Assembly: GCA_947462335.1 (NCBI GenBank)
Contig: OX381709.1
Coordinates: 82,274,622 to 82,338,621, forward strand
Source of the DNA: Harmothoe impar
Lineage: Eukaryota; Annelida; Polychaeta; Phyllodocida; Polynoidae
Direction of reading: 5' to 3'
Length of the DNA stretch: 64,000 nt
Below, in pieces: positions 46,389-57,098 of the stretch; the stretch's first letter is position 1; the number at the start of each line of letters is the position of its first letter. The notes beneath the pieces are model-generated. The model saw nothing but the letters and a program-made list of their open reading frames with translations, had not been told where the DNA came from and did not search any database. The position numbers were made by a program, and so were the translations under genes.

Positions 46389-47206
46389 TAAGGTGCTGAG
46401 AATATCCACCTAAAATACAGGTGATGCTACTGCCTGTGCTATAAGCCTGCTCCAGCTGCTGTGAAAAGCAATTACCTGAACTCATAATATGGGCCATGAT
46501 CCCCAGCTAATACTACCCTCCATATTTACCCATAACGGAGGTAGTTAGGGGCGGAAATGTGACCTGTGTTACTGGTGATATTACTTGTCTAACCTCCAAA
46601 CCAACTCATCATAGGGGTAGTTAGGGCCAGCCCTGACCTGTTACCGGTGATACTACAACATGCTTATCTAACTCTGGACCCAGGGGTAATATAATTAATG
46701 TCCCTGGACACACATTATACATGAAGAGTCTAATGCTCCTACTCCCAGGTGTGTGCCAGGGGGCTTCCATAAAGCTCTCAGCCACCGGTCAGGGACTTGT
46801 CGCCTACCAGGCGCTATGGTGCTATTGACCACTGGCTATAGCTAGCATCAATAGGCCCCATGGGACTATAAGGGGTTCGGGTGTGGTATAGTGAGCCTCA
46901 GAGGTGGAGTCTGGTTAGGGGCGAAGATCACATTCTAGCAGTACTATGGGTAGAGCCATGACTAATTGGATGGAATTGAATTATGAGCCACATTTTCTCA
47001 GAAGTACACTGTGCCACATTGGACTGATTTGGCAGATATTTGAGTAAATATATAGTTATAATGTTTTTTTTTGTGGCAACAGTACATGAAACAATCACTA
47101 AACAGTGTTTTTCTGCTCCATTTAAGTGGGACCCTCATCTTTTAATCACCTTTCTGGTTAGAAAGCTCAACCTGATTGAGCAGATCATGGCTGCCTCTAG
47201 ACTCTC
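46389..47206. other. Sequence between two MITEs, with an 80-bp direct repeat
   Basis: Two imperfect direct copies of a roughly 80-bp unit (GGTAGTTAGGG through GACCTGT, ACTGGTGATA or ACCGGTGATA, and TCTAAC) lie at about 46,530-46,610 and 46,617-46,690. Private to unit 2. Flanking by two same-orientation MITEs raises the possibility that this block moved as a composite. Confidence 0.4.
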
Positions 47207-47352
47207 CCCAGCTAACAAAACAACGTTATTTTACGTCAAAATAACGTTTTAAATTTTACATAACATTATTTCGTTAAAGAGCCTTTGAAAAACGTTGACA
47301 TATAACGTTATATAACGTTATAAAATGGTGTATAACGTTATTTGTTTACTGG
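47207..47352 (+). mobile_element. 146-bp AACGTT MITE with CCCAGCTAACAAAA end, copy b
   Basis: Starts CCCAGCTAACAAAAC and ends TTTGTTTACTGG. It contains several ATAACGTTAT palindromes and is the best-preserved member of this family in the window. Private to unit 2. Confidence 0.7.
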
Positions 47353-48831
47353 TTACTGATGCTGCTAATAAAGTCATGTTCTGTGTCCGGTGTATGCGGT
47401 GCGTTAGACTGGTTTAGCAGGAACACACATTGCTACAGTATAGAGTTGATGTATGAGATACATGTGCTGATTGAGATGGCTGTGATATAGTACTACAGTG
47501 TTTCAAACAGCCAAAAGTAAATAATCGTCAAGAAGGTATCAACTAGGTATTAGCAAATTCAGAAGCAACAGGAGTAGCCTGTCCAGTATATTTAGGGAAA
47601 TAATAATATTTAAGTCAGATAGCATCGTTATGTCTTTTAACCTTTTGCCACAATAAGGAGCCATAGAGAAACGGTGTATAACGTTTTTTGTTTACTGGGA
47701 GGCAATATCTGACCATCCTCTGCAGCAAACCAGCAATGTCCGAAAACAAAATGGAAGCTGTCTGGTTTGGATTAAGATGGTATGAAGCTAGATATCACTT
47801 GTGTGCTGTTTAGAACAGCTTTACAACAGTTCTAGATCAACTATAGGAACTAGAGTTAGCTAGCGATGGCAATTAGATGATCTAGATACCTTATAGCATG
47901 CCCCAACTGGCCAGGGAGAAAGGGTAAATGAGGACTGGGTCCCAGGTTGGGTCGCAAACCACTGACTTGAATAACTAACCAGTTGCACATTAAAATACAA
48001 ACCAAAACTGGGCCAAACCGATTCCGGTAAAACTTGCCTTGTGGGAATTGAGCAATAGTGCTCTCACCATAGAGAGAGGGTTTGAGGAAAACCATTTGTA
48101 TTTGGTATTCTGTCCAGATGTGTTCTTTCCCTCCAGTTACACATTCTGTGCTGAAATAAAGTGGCTGGCTCATAGAAATAGTTATAGGAGGTTGCCGACA
48201 CATTGCAGGCAACTGTAAGAATATTCTTATATTTCCTCTCAGAATCTTTTTGATCCAATTAGTTCCTCTAGCTCAGGATGGCTGAAGCAATATTCTGTTG
48301 AATGAGAAAGGATTTAGTGCCAAGAAGGATTGATAGGTTATAGTGGAATGAGAGAGCTGATTGTGCCGACTATGTATGCCACTTTATAGGACTGTCATTG
48401 TGGGCAGTGTTCTGGAGATCACATAATTGTCTACATGTAGACAGAAAGGCTACTCAGCCATATCAGCATTTCAAGAATGATTTAACTATCAGTCACTAGT
48501 TGGGAATGCCCCACCTCCATAGCTCAGTCATAGATCTGAAGGACCCAGCTTCAGAGTGGAAAATCCCAATAGGCCTAAAGACTAGTTTCACAGATCAGTG
48601 GTTTGGTTTTCATAGGTTGGTGGTTTGCCAAGTTTATGGAACCGAAAGGTCCTAGGTGCAAATTGCTCTGGTCTGGTCCCGCACCCTGAGCAGACAGTAA
48701 TGATTGGTGTTGGTAATGGTTCATCTGTTCATTCTGGATAAGGCAAATGAAAAGGAATACAAATGTCCCCCTACACTACTATATTGATGAATCAGAAAAA
48801 GGAGCATCCCAACACTGTGAGTCTGCTCTGG
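47353..48831. other. Duplicated block with the unit 2 copy of the SINE-like repeat
   Basis: From about 47,630 it matches unit 1 at 20,560-21,790. The SINE-like repeat of 21,546 recurs at about 48,603-48,760 with a decayed B box. No gene. Confidence 0.5.
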
Positions 48832-48956
48832 TCTCCTTAGGACTGCCAGTACTTCCTGGAGGGGCCCTGCCATACGGTATTGTTTCCAATGCAAACGCAA
48901 AATCCTGGCGTTGGAGTGCCCTTTTTACTACCCACATTGGTATACTCTGGCAGTGC

Positions 48957-48983
48957 TATGTATATATATAATATATATATATG

Positions 48984-49018
<35 letters not shown>

Positions 49019-49024
49019 GTATAT
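48957..49024. repeat. AT-dinucleotide palindromic tract, left
   Basis: Almost pure (AT)n with a few GTATAT and TACATAT interruptions. It mirrors a shorter tract at 53,713-53,745 on the right side of the composite. Confidence 0.85.
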
Positions 49025-49025
49025 C

Positions 49026-49200
49026 CTTAGGAGCGCCAGTGCTTTCTGTACTGGGACCCCCAGAACGTACTGATGTGGGGTGTAAAAATGGCCCTCAAAA
49101 CGCCAGTACTTTATGCCAAGGGACCCCCAGAACGTACTGATGTGGGGTGGAAAAATGACCCTCTAAATGCCAGTGCTTTCTGTAATAGGGCTGCCAGAAC
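49026..49200 (+). repeat. 68-bp tandem array, left arm
   Basis: Two and a half copies of a unit containing CCCAGAACGTACTGATGTGG and CGCCAGTGCTTTCTG, spaced 68 bp. The inverse complement array lies at 53,480-53,705. Confidence 0.75.
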
Positions 49201-49454
49201 GTAATATGTGTAATGGATTTTTCAAGTTTTTGGCTCCCAGAACGTAATAATGTGTATTCATGAACTGAATTCCCTCTTTATTTAATATAAATTGTGATGC
49301 TCAATACACATTGTCCCACTCTGGTAGGTCTAGCTCCAAAAGCAAAACTCATTAAAACGCTCTGGCATTTCTATAGCAAATACACATTTTTCTTGTGTAG
49401 TCAAGCCCTATTACACATGGGTACACTGTGGTAGATCCAGTTCCAATAGGTCTG

Positions 49455-50150
49455 ATATAGGTTTCAAGTACACATGGGTCCACTATGGCAGCATGGTAGC
49501 AAAGATAAAACGTTTTGGAACGTTTTGGCACTTCTGTTTTGAAACATAGTAGATGTACATATGTGGTCTGATATAGGTTTCAAATACGCATGGGTCCACT
49601 ATGGCAGAATGGTTTCAAAGATAAAACGTTTTGGAACGTTTTGGCACTTCTGTTATGAAACATATTAGATGTACATAATCTGGTCCGATAATTATAGGTT
49701 CCAAATACGCATGGGTCCACTATGGCAGAATGGATTCAAAGATAAAACGTTTGGAACGTTTTGGCACTTCTGCTATGATACATATTAGATGTACAAAATC
49801 TGGTCTGATATAGGTTCCAAATACGCATGGGTCCGCTATGGCGGAATGGTTTCAAAGATAAAACGTTTTGGAACGTTTTGGCACTTCTGTTATGAAACAT
49901 ATTAGATGTACATAATCTGGTCTGATATAGGTTCCAAATACGCATGGGTCCACTATGGCGGAATGGTTTCAAAGATAAAACGTTTTGGAACGTTTTGGCA
50001 CTTCTGTTATGAACCATATTAGATGTACATAATCTGGTCTGATATAGGTTCCAAATATGCATGGGTCCACTATGGCAGAATGGTCGCAAAGATAAACCGT
50101 TTTGGAACATTTTGGCACTTCTGTTATGAAACATATTAGATGTAGTAATA
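49455..50150 (+). repeat. 117-bp tandem array
   Basis: Six copies of a unit with ATGGGTCCACTATGGCAG, then AAAACGTTTTGGAACG, then TTGGCACTTCTGTTATG, spaced 115-120 bp. Because 117 is a multiple of three, the minus strand stays open for 154 codons (49,736-50,200) with a 39-residue repeat. I take this as a by-product. The word AACGTTTTGG recurs once at about 53,053. Confidence 0.85.
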
Positions 50151-50159
50151 TAGATAAAG

Positions 50160-51025
50160 GCACATGCATGTTGACATGACATACACATGCATGCCAACAT
50201 GTCAATATGTCAACTAGATTGACAACTGTATGCCAGAGACCCTCCTGACAATCGGCCCTGACACAACAGGCCCTCAGCATTTTAGTCACATGACGATTGG
50301 CCCCCCCCTGACAATAGGCCATATTGTCATACAGGCCATACTAACATCCGATCACAGGCCATACTAACGTCCGATCATGCACCTATTTAATTTCCGATCA
50401 TATACCCATATAACGTCCGATCATGCACATAATATACTCAGACTTTAGTTTGCAGTATACTCAGACGTTAGTATGGCTTATAATCGGACGTTAGTATGGC
50501 TTATACTTGGACGTTAGTATGGCTTGTACTCGGACGTTAGGGAAATGGCCTATATTCCAGGAGGCCTAAAGTCAGGGCGCCATTCATCATGGGGCCAATC
50601 TTCCGCAGGGCCATTAGACATGGGGCCGATATTCCTGAGGGCCAATTGTCATGGGGCCCTTTGTCTGCAGGGCCCCTGATCTGTGTACCATACGTCAACA
50701 TGACGGACATATTCATGTTGACATGGTGGGCACATGCATGTTGACATAGTGGGCACATGCATGTTGACATGGTGGGAACATTACATGCATGTCAACATGT
50801 CAATATATCAACAAGATCACAATGTCTAATACATGCATGGCAACATGTCAATATGTCAACTAGATGGACAAATGTACATCAACATGGTGGACACATGCAT
50901 GTTGACATGATTGATAAATATATGCCAAAATGTTGATATGTCAATAAGTTGTTATAACATGTTCACATGGCAGACATACATGCCAACATGTCGGACACAT
51001 TCATGTCAACATGTCAAAATGGTGG
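50160..51025. repeat. Mixed inverted-word region (ATGCATG, TGTTGACAT, CGGACGTTAG)
   Basis: Repeated short palindromic words such as ACATGCATGTTGACAT and CAACATGTCAATATGTCAAC occur at both ends. Between them lie three 23-bp copies of TATGGCTTATA plus CGGACGTTAG (about 50,470-50,540) and a GGGGCC-rich stretch (50,560-50,690). The CGGACGTTAG words return inverted at 51,730-51,870. Confidence 0.65.
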
Positions 51026-51026
51026 A

Positions 51027-51705
51027 CATGGTGGTGGAGGTGTAGACATGGTGTTGGACATCAGGACATGGTGTTGGACATCAGGACATGGTGTTGGACA
51101 TCAGGACATGGTGTTGGACATCAGGACATGGTGGTGAATGTGACGACATGGTGGTGGATGTGTGGACATGGTGGTGGATGTGTGGACATGGTGGTGGATG
51201 TGTGGACATGGTGGTGGATGTGTGGACATGGTGGTGGACATCAGGACATGGTGTTGGACGTCAGGACATGGTGTTGGACGTCAGGACATGGTGTTGGACG
51301 TCAGGACATGGTGTTGGACATCAGGACATGGTGTGGACGTCAGGACATGGTGGTGGACGTGAGGATATGGTGGTGGACGTCAGGACATGGTGTTGGACGT
51401 CAGGACATGGTGTTGGATGTCAGGACATGGTGTTGGACGTCAGGACATGGTGTTGGACGTCAGGACAGGGTGTTGGATGTCAGGACATGGTGTTGGACGT
51501 CAGGACATGGGGTGGACGTGAGGATATGGTGTTGGATGTCAGGACATGGTGGTGGACGTCAGGACATGGTGTTGGACGTCAGGACAGGGTGTTGGACGTC
51601 AGGACATGGTGTTGGACGTCAGGACAGGGTGTTGGACGTCAGGACATGGTGTTGGACGTCAGGACATGGTGATGGACGTCAGGACATGGTGTTGGACGTC
51701 AGGAC
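51027..51705 (+). repeat. 20-bp minisatellite, left arm
   Basis: About 34 copies of GGACATGGTGTTGGACGTCA, with variants (GGTGGTGGATGTGT near the start). Each unit holds a GACGTC palindrome. All three frames stay open because the repeat has no stop, which gives spurious frames of up to 249 codons. The right arm at 52,015-52,967 is the same unit inverted. Confidence 0.95.
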
Positions 51706-51884
51706 ACCATGTCCTGACGTCCAAAACCATGTCCTAACGTCCAAGTATAAGCCAGACTAACGTCCGATCATAAGCCATACTAACGTCCGAGTATACTGCA
51801 AACTAACGTATACTAACGAGTATATAATGTGCATGATCGGACATTATATGGGTATATGATTGGACGTTAAATAGGTCCATTTCC

Positions 51885-51970
51885 TCATGACCCCTACCAA
51901 TTCCTCACAACCCCTACCATATCCCCACGACCCCTACCATTTCCTCACGACCCCTACTATTTTCTTACGA
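51885..51970 (+). repeat. Short CCTCACGACCCCTACC tandem array
   Basis: Four or five copies of a 19-20-bp word, CCTCACGACCCCTACCATTT, lie in the spacer between the two minisatellite arms. Confidence 0.7.
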
Positions 51971-52014
51971 CACATACCAACATGGATCTGACATGCAACT
52001 AAAGAATATCAACC

Positions 52015-52967
52015 AACACCATGTCCTCATGTCCAACACCATGTCCTGACGTCCAACACCATGTCCTCATGTCCAACACCATGTCCTGACGTCCAACACC
52101 ATGTCCTCATGTCCAACACCATGTCCTGACGTCCAATACCATGTCCTGACGTCCAACACCATGTCCTGACGTCCAACACCATGTCCTGACATCCAACACC
52201 ATGTCCTGACGTCCAACACCATGTCCTGACGTCCAACACCATGTCCTGACGTCCAACACCATGTCCTGACGTCCAACACCATGTTCCCGACGTCCAACAC
52301 CATGTCCTGACGTCCAACACCATGTCCTGACGTCCACCACCATGTCCTGACGTCCACCACCATGTCCTGACGTCCAACACCATGTCCTCATGTCCACCAC
52401 CATGTCCTGACGTCCAACACCATGTCCTGACGTCCAACACCATGTCCTGACGTCCAACACCATGTCCTGACGTCCAACACCATGTCCTGACGTCCAACAC
52501 CATGTCCTGACGTCCAACACCATGTCCTGACGTCCAACACCATGTCCTGACATCCAACACCATGTCCTGACGTCCAACACCATGTCCTGACGTCCAACAC
52601 CATGTCCTGACGTCCAACACCATGTCCTGACGTCCAACACCATGTCCTGACGTCCAACACCATGTCCTGACGTCCAACACCATGTCCTGACGTCCACCAC
52701 CATGTCCTGACGTCCACCACCATGTCCTGACGTCCAACACCATGTCCTCATGTCCACCACCATGTCCTGACGTCCAACACCATGTCCTGACGTCCAACAC
52801 CATGTCCTGACGTCCAACACCCTGTCCTCATGTCCAACACCATGTCCTGACGTCCAACACCATGTCCTCATGTCCACCACCATGTCCTGACGTCCAATAC
52901 CATGTCCTGACGTCCAACACCATGTCCTGACGTCCAACACCCTGTCCTGACGTCCAACACCATGTCC
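52015..52967 (-). repeat. 20-bp minisatellite, right arm (inverted)
   Basis: About 48 copies of the reverse complement of the left-arm unit, more homogeneous than the left arm. A higher-order pattern is visible: a run of variants (CCTCATGTCC, then CCACC twice) recurs about 360 bp apart (near 52,335-52,400 and 52,695-52,760), which suggests block duplication within the array. Confidence 0.95.
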
Positions 52968-53479
52968 ATACATGTGTCTGTCATGTTTTCTTAGATTGCT
53001 ATATATATGTACATAATTATGCTATGTGGACCCATTGTAGCCCCAGGGCTCCCAAAACGTTTTGATACGTTTTGGCATAGGAAAACTGTAGACAGCCTCC
53101 TGCAAAAAAACGTTCTAAAACGTATTTCATTTAATTAGCAATTAAGTCAATAATTCGCATAAATCATGTCATAATCAAATAGTTTGAGCTTACACACATT
53201 ACCAGATGTGTTTTGTTATGCAATGACCCCTAGATAGAACAGGTAAGTTGAATAAAACATTATGTCACATGCTGATGAAAATGACATGTTTTCTCAAATG
53301 TGGGCCCATTTAGTTAATCAACGTATTTCATGGCTAAATAATTTGCATATGCATCTAAAAGTTGTAAACTAAATTCGGTTTAAGATAAAGACATTGTATG
53401 TGGAATTCTGATAAGTCAAACGGTTTTATTCTTAACCTATTTTTTCATACAAATATTTGGTATTAAAAAATGGTAAAAG

Positions 53480-53705
53480 TGCAAAAATCCTTGGCGTTTG
53501 GGACCCTCAACTCCCAAGAAAGCTGGCATTTGGAGGGCCCTTTTTACACCCCACATCAGTACGTTCTGGGGGTCCTCTGACAGAAAGCACTGGCGTTTGG
53601 AGGGCCTTTTTTACACCCCACATCAATACGTTCTGGGGGTCCTCTGACAGAAAGCACTGGCGTTTGGAGGGCCCTTTTTACACCCCACATCAGTACGCTA
53701 TGGTT
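53480..53705 (-). repeat. 68-bp tandem array, right arm
   Basis: Three copies spaced 67-68 bp of the inverse of the left array, with CCACATCAGTACGTTCTGGG and CAGAAAGCACTGGCG words. They end just before the right AT tract. Confidence 0.75.
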
Positions 53706-53745
53706 GTGCTAAGGATATATATATATGTATATATATATATACTTC

Positions 53746-56700
53746 GAAATATTGCAAAGCTCTTACAACATACAAGACCAAGACTAGGAAAGGTTACTCA
53801 GAATGTAGTATGCATCTATATCATGTATATATGTAATAATATATTGTCTGGAAAGCTATATAAATATATGGGCCTTAAAAAGGATTTATTAAAATAATGT
53901 GATGCATCATTCATAACCAAACAGAGCCTGTCGTTTTATGGAGGTTTAATCAGTAGAAATACAAGCCTCCTGCCATCCTGTTCAATGACCTATGTAACAA
54001 TACCCAGCATCAGATAGATACTCTGAATTAAAAAACAATACTTTTATTCAAATGGAGGACAAACAAATGGTTTACTATGTATGCTCGGCCACCGGCTGTT
54101 CTATTATAGTGCACACGCCTCAAGCATTGATCTTTCTGTCTGGTCTAGCTTTTAGCTGATGAATAAAATGGAAATTGAAAAATGATTATCATATGAAATA
54201 GGAACAACAGTAATATAGATAGATTCATTTACAATTCAATACTTTTAACTAATGAAATTGGAACTGCCTGCACCTGAAGTTTATAACAGAAAGCAAAATG
54301 AATTATAAATATGTACCCCCATCATGTTTTCAGTACCTATATGAAATGCTTATTTTCTTCTGTGACTGTCATAGCAAAAACCTTTGCAATGGCCCCGGGC
54401 ACCCTTCCCCCTATCACCATTGACACAGTGCACATACCAGTGTTTCCTTATGTAGACGTGTGTTATTGTTGGTACAACACATGGATGTGTATCTGTTATC
54501 TCAGCTATCTCCGGCCATCATGCCAGGGCTACATGTACAGAGGGTCAGGAATTTACATGGGTATCTGATCACCAATGTCCACCTGGAAAGAATCTGCCTC
54601 CATGTCTATGATTTATTAATGAAAATTATGTCTTAATCAGCCATTTAAGGCCCAGTGAATGGTGGGATCATAAACACGTCGGGTAATTGCTCAACTCGTA
54701 TTCCCCATCAGTGTATCAAAACTGTGTATTCTAAACACTGACAATTCACTCTGTGCATTTTGGGTAGCTAACTACTAGTGGTTAATGATATGCATAGATC
54801 CTTGGGCCAACCCACTTTCCTAAATTCCAGCTTGCGCTCCCATCTATTCCCAATACCTGACACATATGTACAGGTTGTGAATAGCCACTCCACTGTACCC
54901 CACCCCTCAGCTATTTCACTGGGCTGTATCACTACTGAGTACTACTCTGAAACTGAGTTCAAATTTACAGTGTTAATGCCATCATTGACATGGCTCTGTA
55001 GGCCGATTGAATCTGATATTTCCAATATGAATTAAGAAAGTTAGAGCCCTATGGACATCAGTTTGTCACTGTGGTCACACATTTTTATACATGTTATCAA
55101 TGTCATTCATGCAAGATGTTGTAGCTTGTGGTAGATTTGATCAAATATAAAAAGATATAAATAGTCCACAAGCATTACATCTACCATGTCCAATGAGTTT
55201 TCAACGGAAATATCAAAGCTTGCTTCTCAATCTACCACACTGGTTCATGGATGGGCTGACACAGATGATTTCCTATTCATCATAGCTCACTGTAATGACT
55301 TGTCATGTTGAACACATATCTATTTGAAGGAGTGTCACCCATCGCATAGTTAGGCCATACCCTCATTAACCAGCGTGTCTGCCTGTATTTAGTCTGTAGC
55401 ATCTGTCCAGGCTTTGACTCTATGGTCTGCTGATCAATCCTTTGTGTCAACATGCAGTACAGGTCAACAGACGCCTTCACAGTCTGTGCCCACCCCACTA
55501 AAACTTCCATACTCTGACCATACTCTGTTCATATCTGCCGCATACCTCAAAGTCTGCCCTGACCGCTACATATTCTAACCGTAATCTCTCACAGTCAGCA
55601 CTCCCACTGCCTGTCCTATGCTCTAACCATCCTCTCCATTTAGACTCCTGATGATTGGAATGATGGTATGACAATGTGTCTCTGTGTATCAAATACAGCA
55701 CTGGTCAACAAACGCCCTCACAGTCTGCGCCCTACCCTGACCCTCCCATACCTTAGCCAAACACTCTCCCTATGTGCTATTTACCACCCAATTAATCATA
55801 CAACTTGGCACTTCCATTACATGCAAACAGTCTAGCAGAGTCTGCATCAATGACCCTCCATCGCTCTGTGCGCACACCATTCAGTCCCCCACTGGCGGTT
55901 TTAGAACCCTTGAGCTAACTCTTCTCCTTTATCCCTCTCACCTTTATACCACTTTCATCGCCTACATCCCCTCCTTACCTCCTACACCCGCACCTCCTTT
56001 CCATTCTGCACCCTTGGGTCCAATTGGTACAAGCCCCTGGTTAATAGCATCATACAACTTCATAGCAGCACAATCTCCAATCAGAGCCCGAATACCGCAG
56101 GCACACATCTAGGAGACTTACACTGGTCCAGAATTATGGGTGTCTAGGGACATCTCGTGTCTAGATTTACCCATAGAAGGTTAGGCCTTAATACTATAGT
56201 ATCTATCCTTATTATCTACTATCCACATATGGTTCTGATCAGCCAAATCTTTATAGCAGATTTATGCCCCAATCTGTCATATGGAGAACTGTGGGTGGTA
56301 GACAGGTGAACAGGTCATACAGCTGAGCCTAACTATGTCCATGACTGGCAAATACATTGATGGTGGTCATCCAGGGATCACGGTCAATGTTAATTGGTTT
56401 CCCCAGTATTGGCTATACCTTAAAGGGACAGTCTGGGGAAAACAATGTCCATGAAGTGCCTCAGGGTCATCATCAATGTTGACCAGCTTTGGGGCCTCCC
56501 ATACATTTGCATTGGCACTGATGTACTATAAAGCTATTTACTGATGTACCATGAAATGAAAGGCTCTCTTTTTTCTGCCTATAAACCCCATAGCGAGTAG
56601 AATGTACTACATCCCCACCAGCTCTTGGAGGTGAATGAGAGTGAATGGGGGAGGATAGAGTACAGTGAATGCAATGTAATGTATAATGGATGAAAGAGGC

Positions 56701-57098
56701 TGGTAGGTCTATCATGCGACTGTTGTATCATCACAATCACAGAAGCAGTTACTCAAGTTTTCATAACAATAACACTGAGGTAGCTAGGCTTCAGCAGCTC
56801 ACAGATACAAAAAGCACAATAAAAGCAGAGAAAAGAGAAAAATACAAGGATGCATGTTAGATACCATCACAGAATGCTATCTTCCATTACATCCTATTTA
56901 TCAATGACTCTCGTGTGTGTCTGGGCTTCCCTTGCCTAACTTAAAAGGGCCTTTATCCCCCCTTTTATGTCCCCTCTTTGTTTGTGCCCATTTCCGCAGA
57001 CACAGGTACCGTTTCTGTTGTAATCTTCTCAGCATGAATATGACTTATGCCGTAGGAATGGAATGCAAACATTACTCCCATGATTCTAGAGGCAGGGA
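53746..57098. other. Duplicated block, end of unit 2
   Basis: Matches unit 1 at 22,195-22,271, 27,380-28,117, 29,206-29,300, 30,530-31,735 and 33,360-34,162. It therefore shows the empty sites of the YR retrotransposon (about 53,826), of the 28,118-29,205 element (about 54,545) and of the 31,736 block (about 56,215). It carries the unit 2 versions of the hypothetical ORFs at 55,280-56,112. Confidence 0.6.
55774..56112 (+). CDS. Hypothetical ORF, unit 2 copy of 31,231-31,644
   Basis: A 112-codon frame that shares the reading frame and stop of its unit 1 counterpart over about 110 codons without indels. The N-terminal part of the unit 1 frame is lost. No domain recognised; candidate exon only. 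Confidence 0.22.
   Translation: MLFTTQLIIQLGTSITCKQSSRVCINDPPSLCAHTIQSPTGGFRTLELTLLLYPSHLYTTFIAYIPSLPPTPAPPFHSAPLGPIGTSPWLIASYNFIAAQSPIRARIPQAHI

Larger units (their letters stand above)
48832..53745. mobile_element. Fold-back-like composite of nested inverted tandem arrays
   Basis: About 4.9 kb private to unit 2. Both ends have an AT palindrome tract and a tandem array of a 68-bp unit, in inverted orientation relative to each other. Inward lie a 117-bp tandem array, mixed ATGCATG/TGTTGACAT words, and inverted blocks of CGGACGTTAG and AACGTCCGATCAT words. The core is two inverted arms of a 20-bp minisatellite separated by about 300 bp. No stable coding frame exists. Long inverted repeats made of tandem subrepeats are the hallmark of Drosophila FB and Galileo-type fold-back elements, so this is a candidate analogue. 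Alternatives are a locally expanded satellite with inversions, or an assembly artefact. Confidence 0.55.
34163..57098 (+). repeat. Segmental duplication unit 2
   Basis: This is the second tandem unit, in the same orientation as unit 1 and about 23 kb long. It lacks the material matching 8,080-14,370 of unit 1 and also lacks the YR retrotransposon. It carries private insertions at 35,103-35,339, 37,682-38,608, 44,396-44,591, 46,242-47,352 and the large fold-back-like structure at 48,832-53,745. The boundary with unit 3 near 57,098 is inferred from where the first block of unit 1 starts again. Confidence 0.8.

Noticed and set aside
49736..50322. 154- and 117-codon minus-strand frames
   Set aside because: They are produced by the 117-bp tandem repeat; no domain, and the frame has no start or context outside the array.
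51027..52967. CRISPR-like array
   Set aside because: The 20-bp units abut each other with no unique spacers, and the surroundings are eukaryotic. It is a minisatellite.
51011..52973. Long open frames of 111-288 codons on both strands with a 20-residue repeat
   Set aside because: They run through the 20-bp minisatellite, are open in all frames because the unit has no stop codon, and have no normal protein composition.
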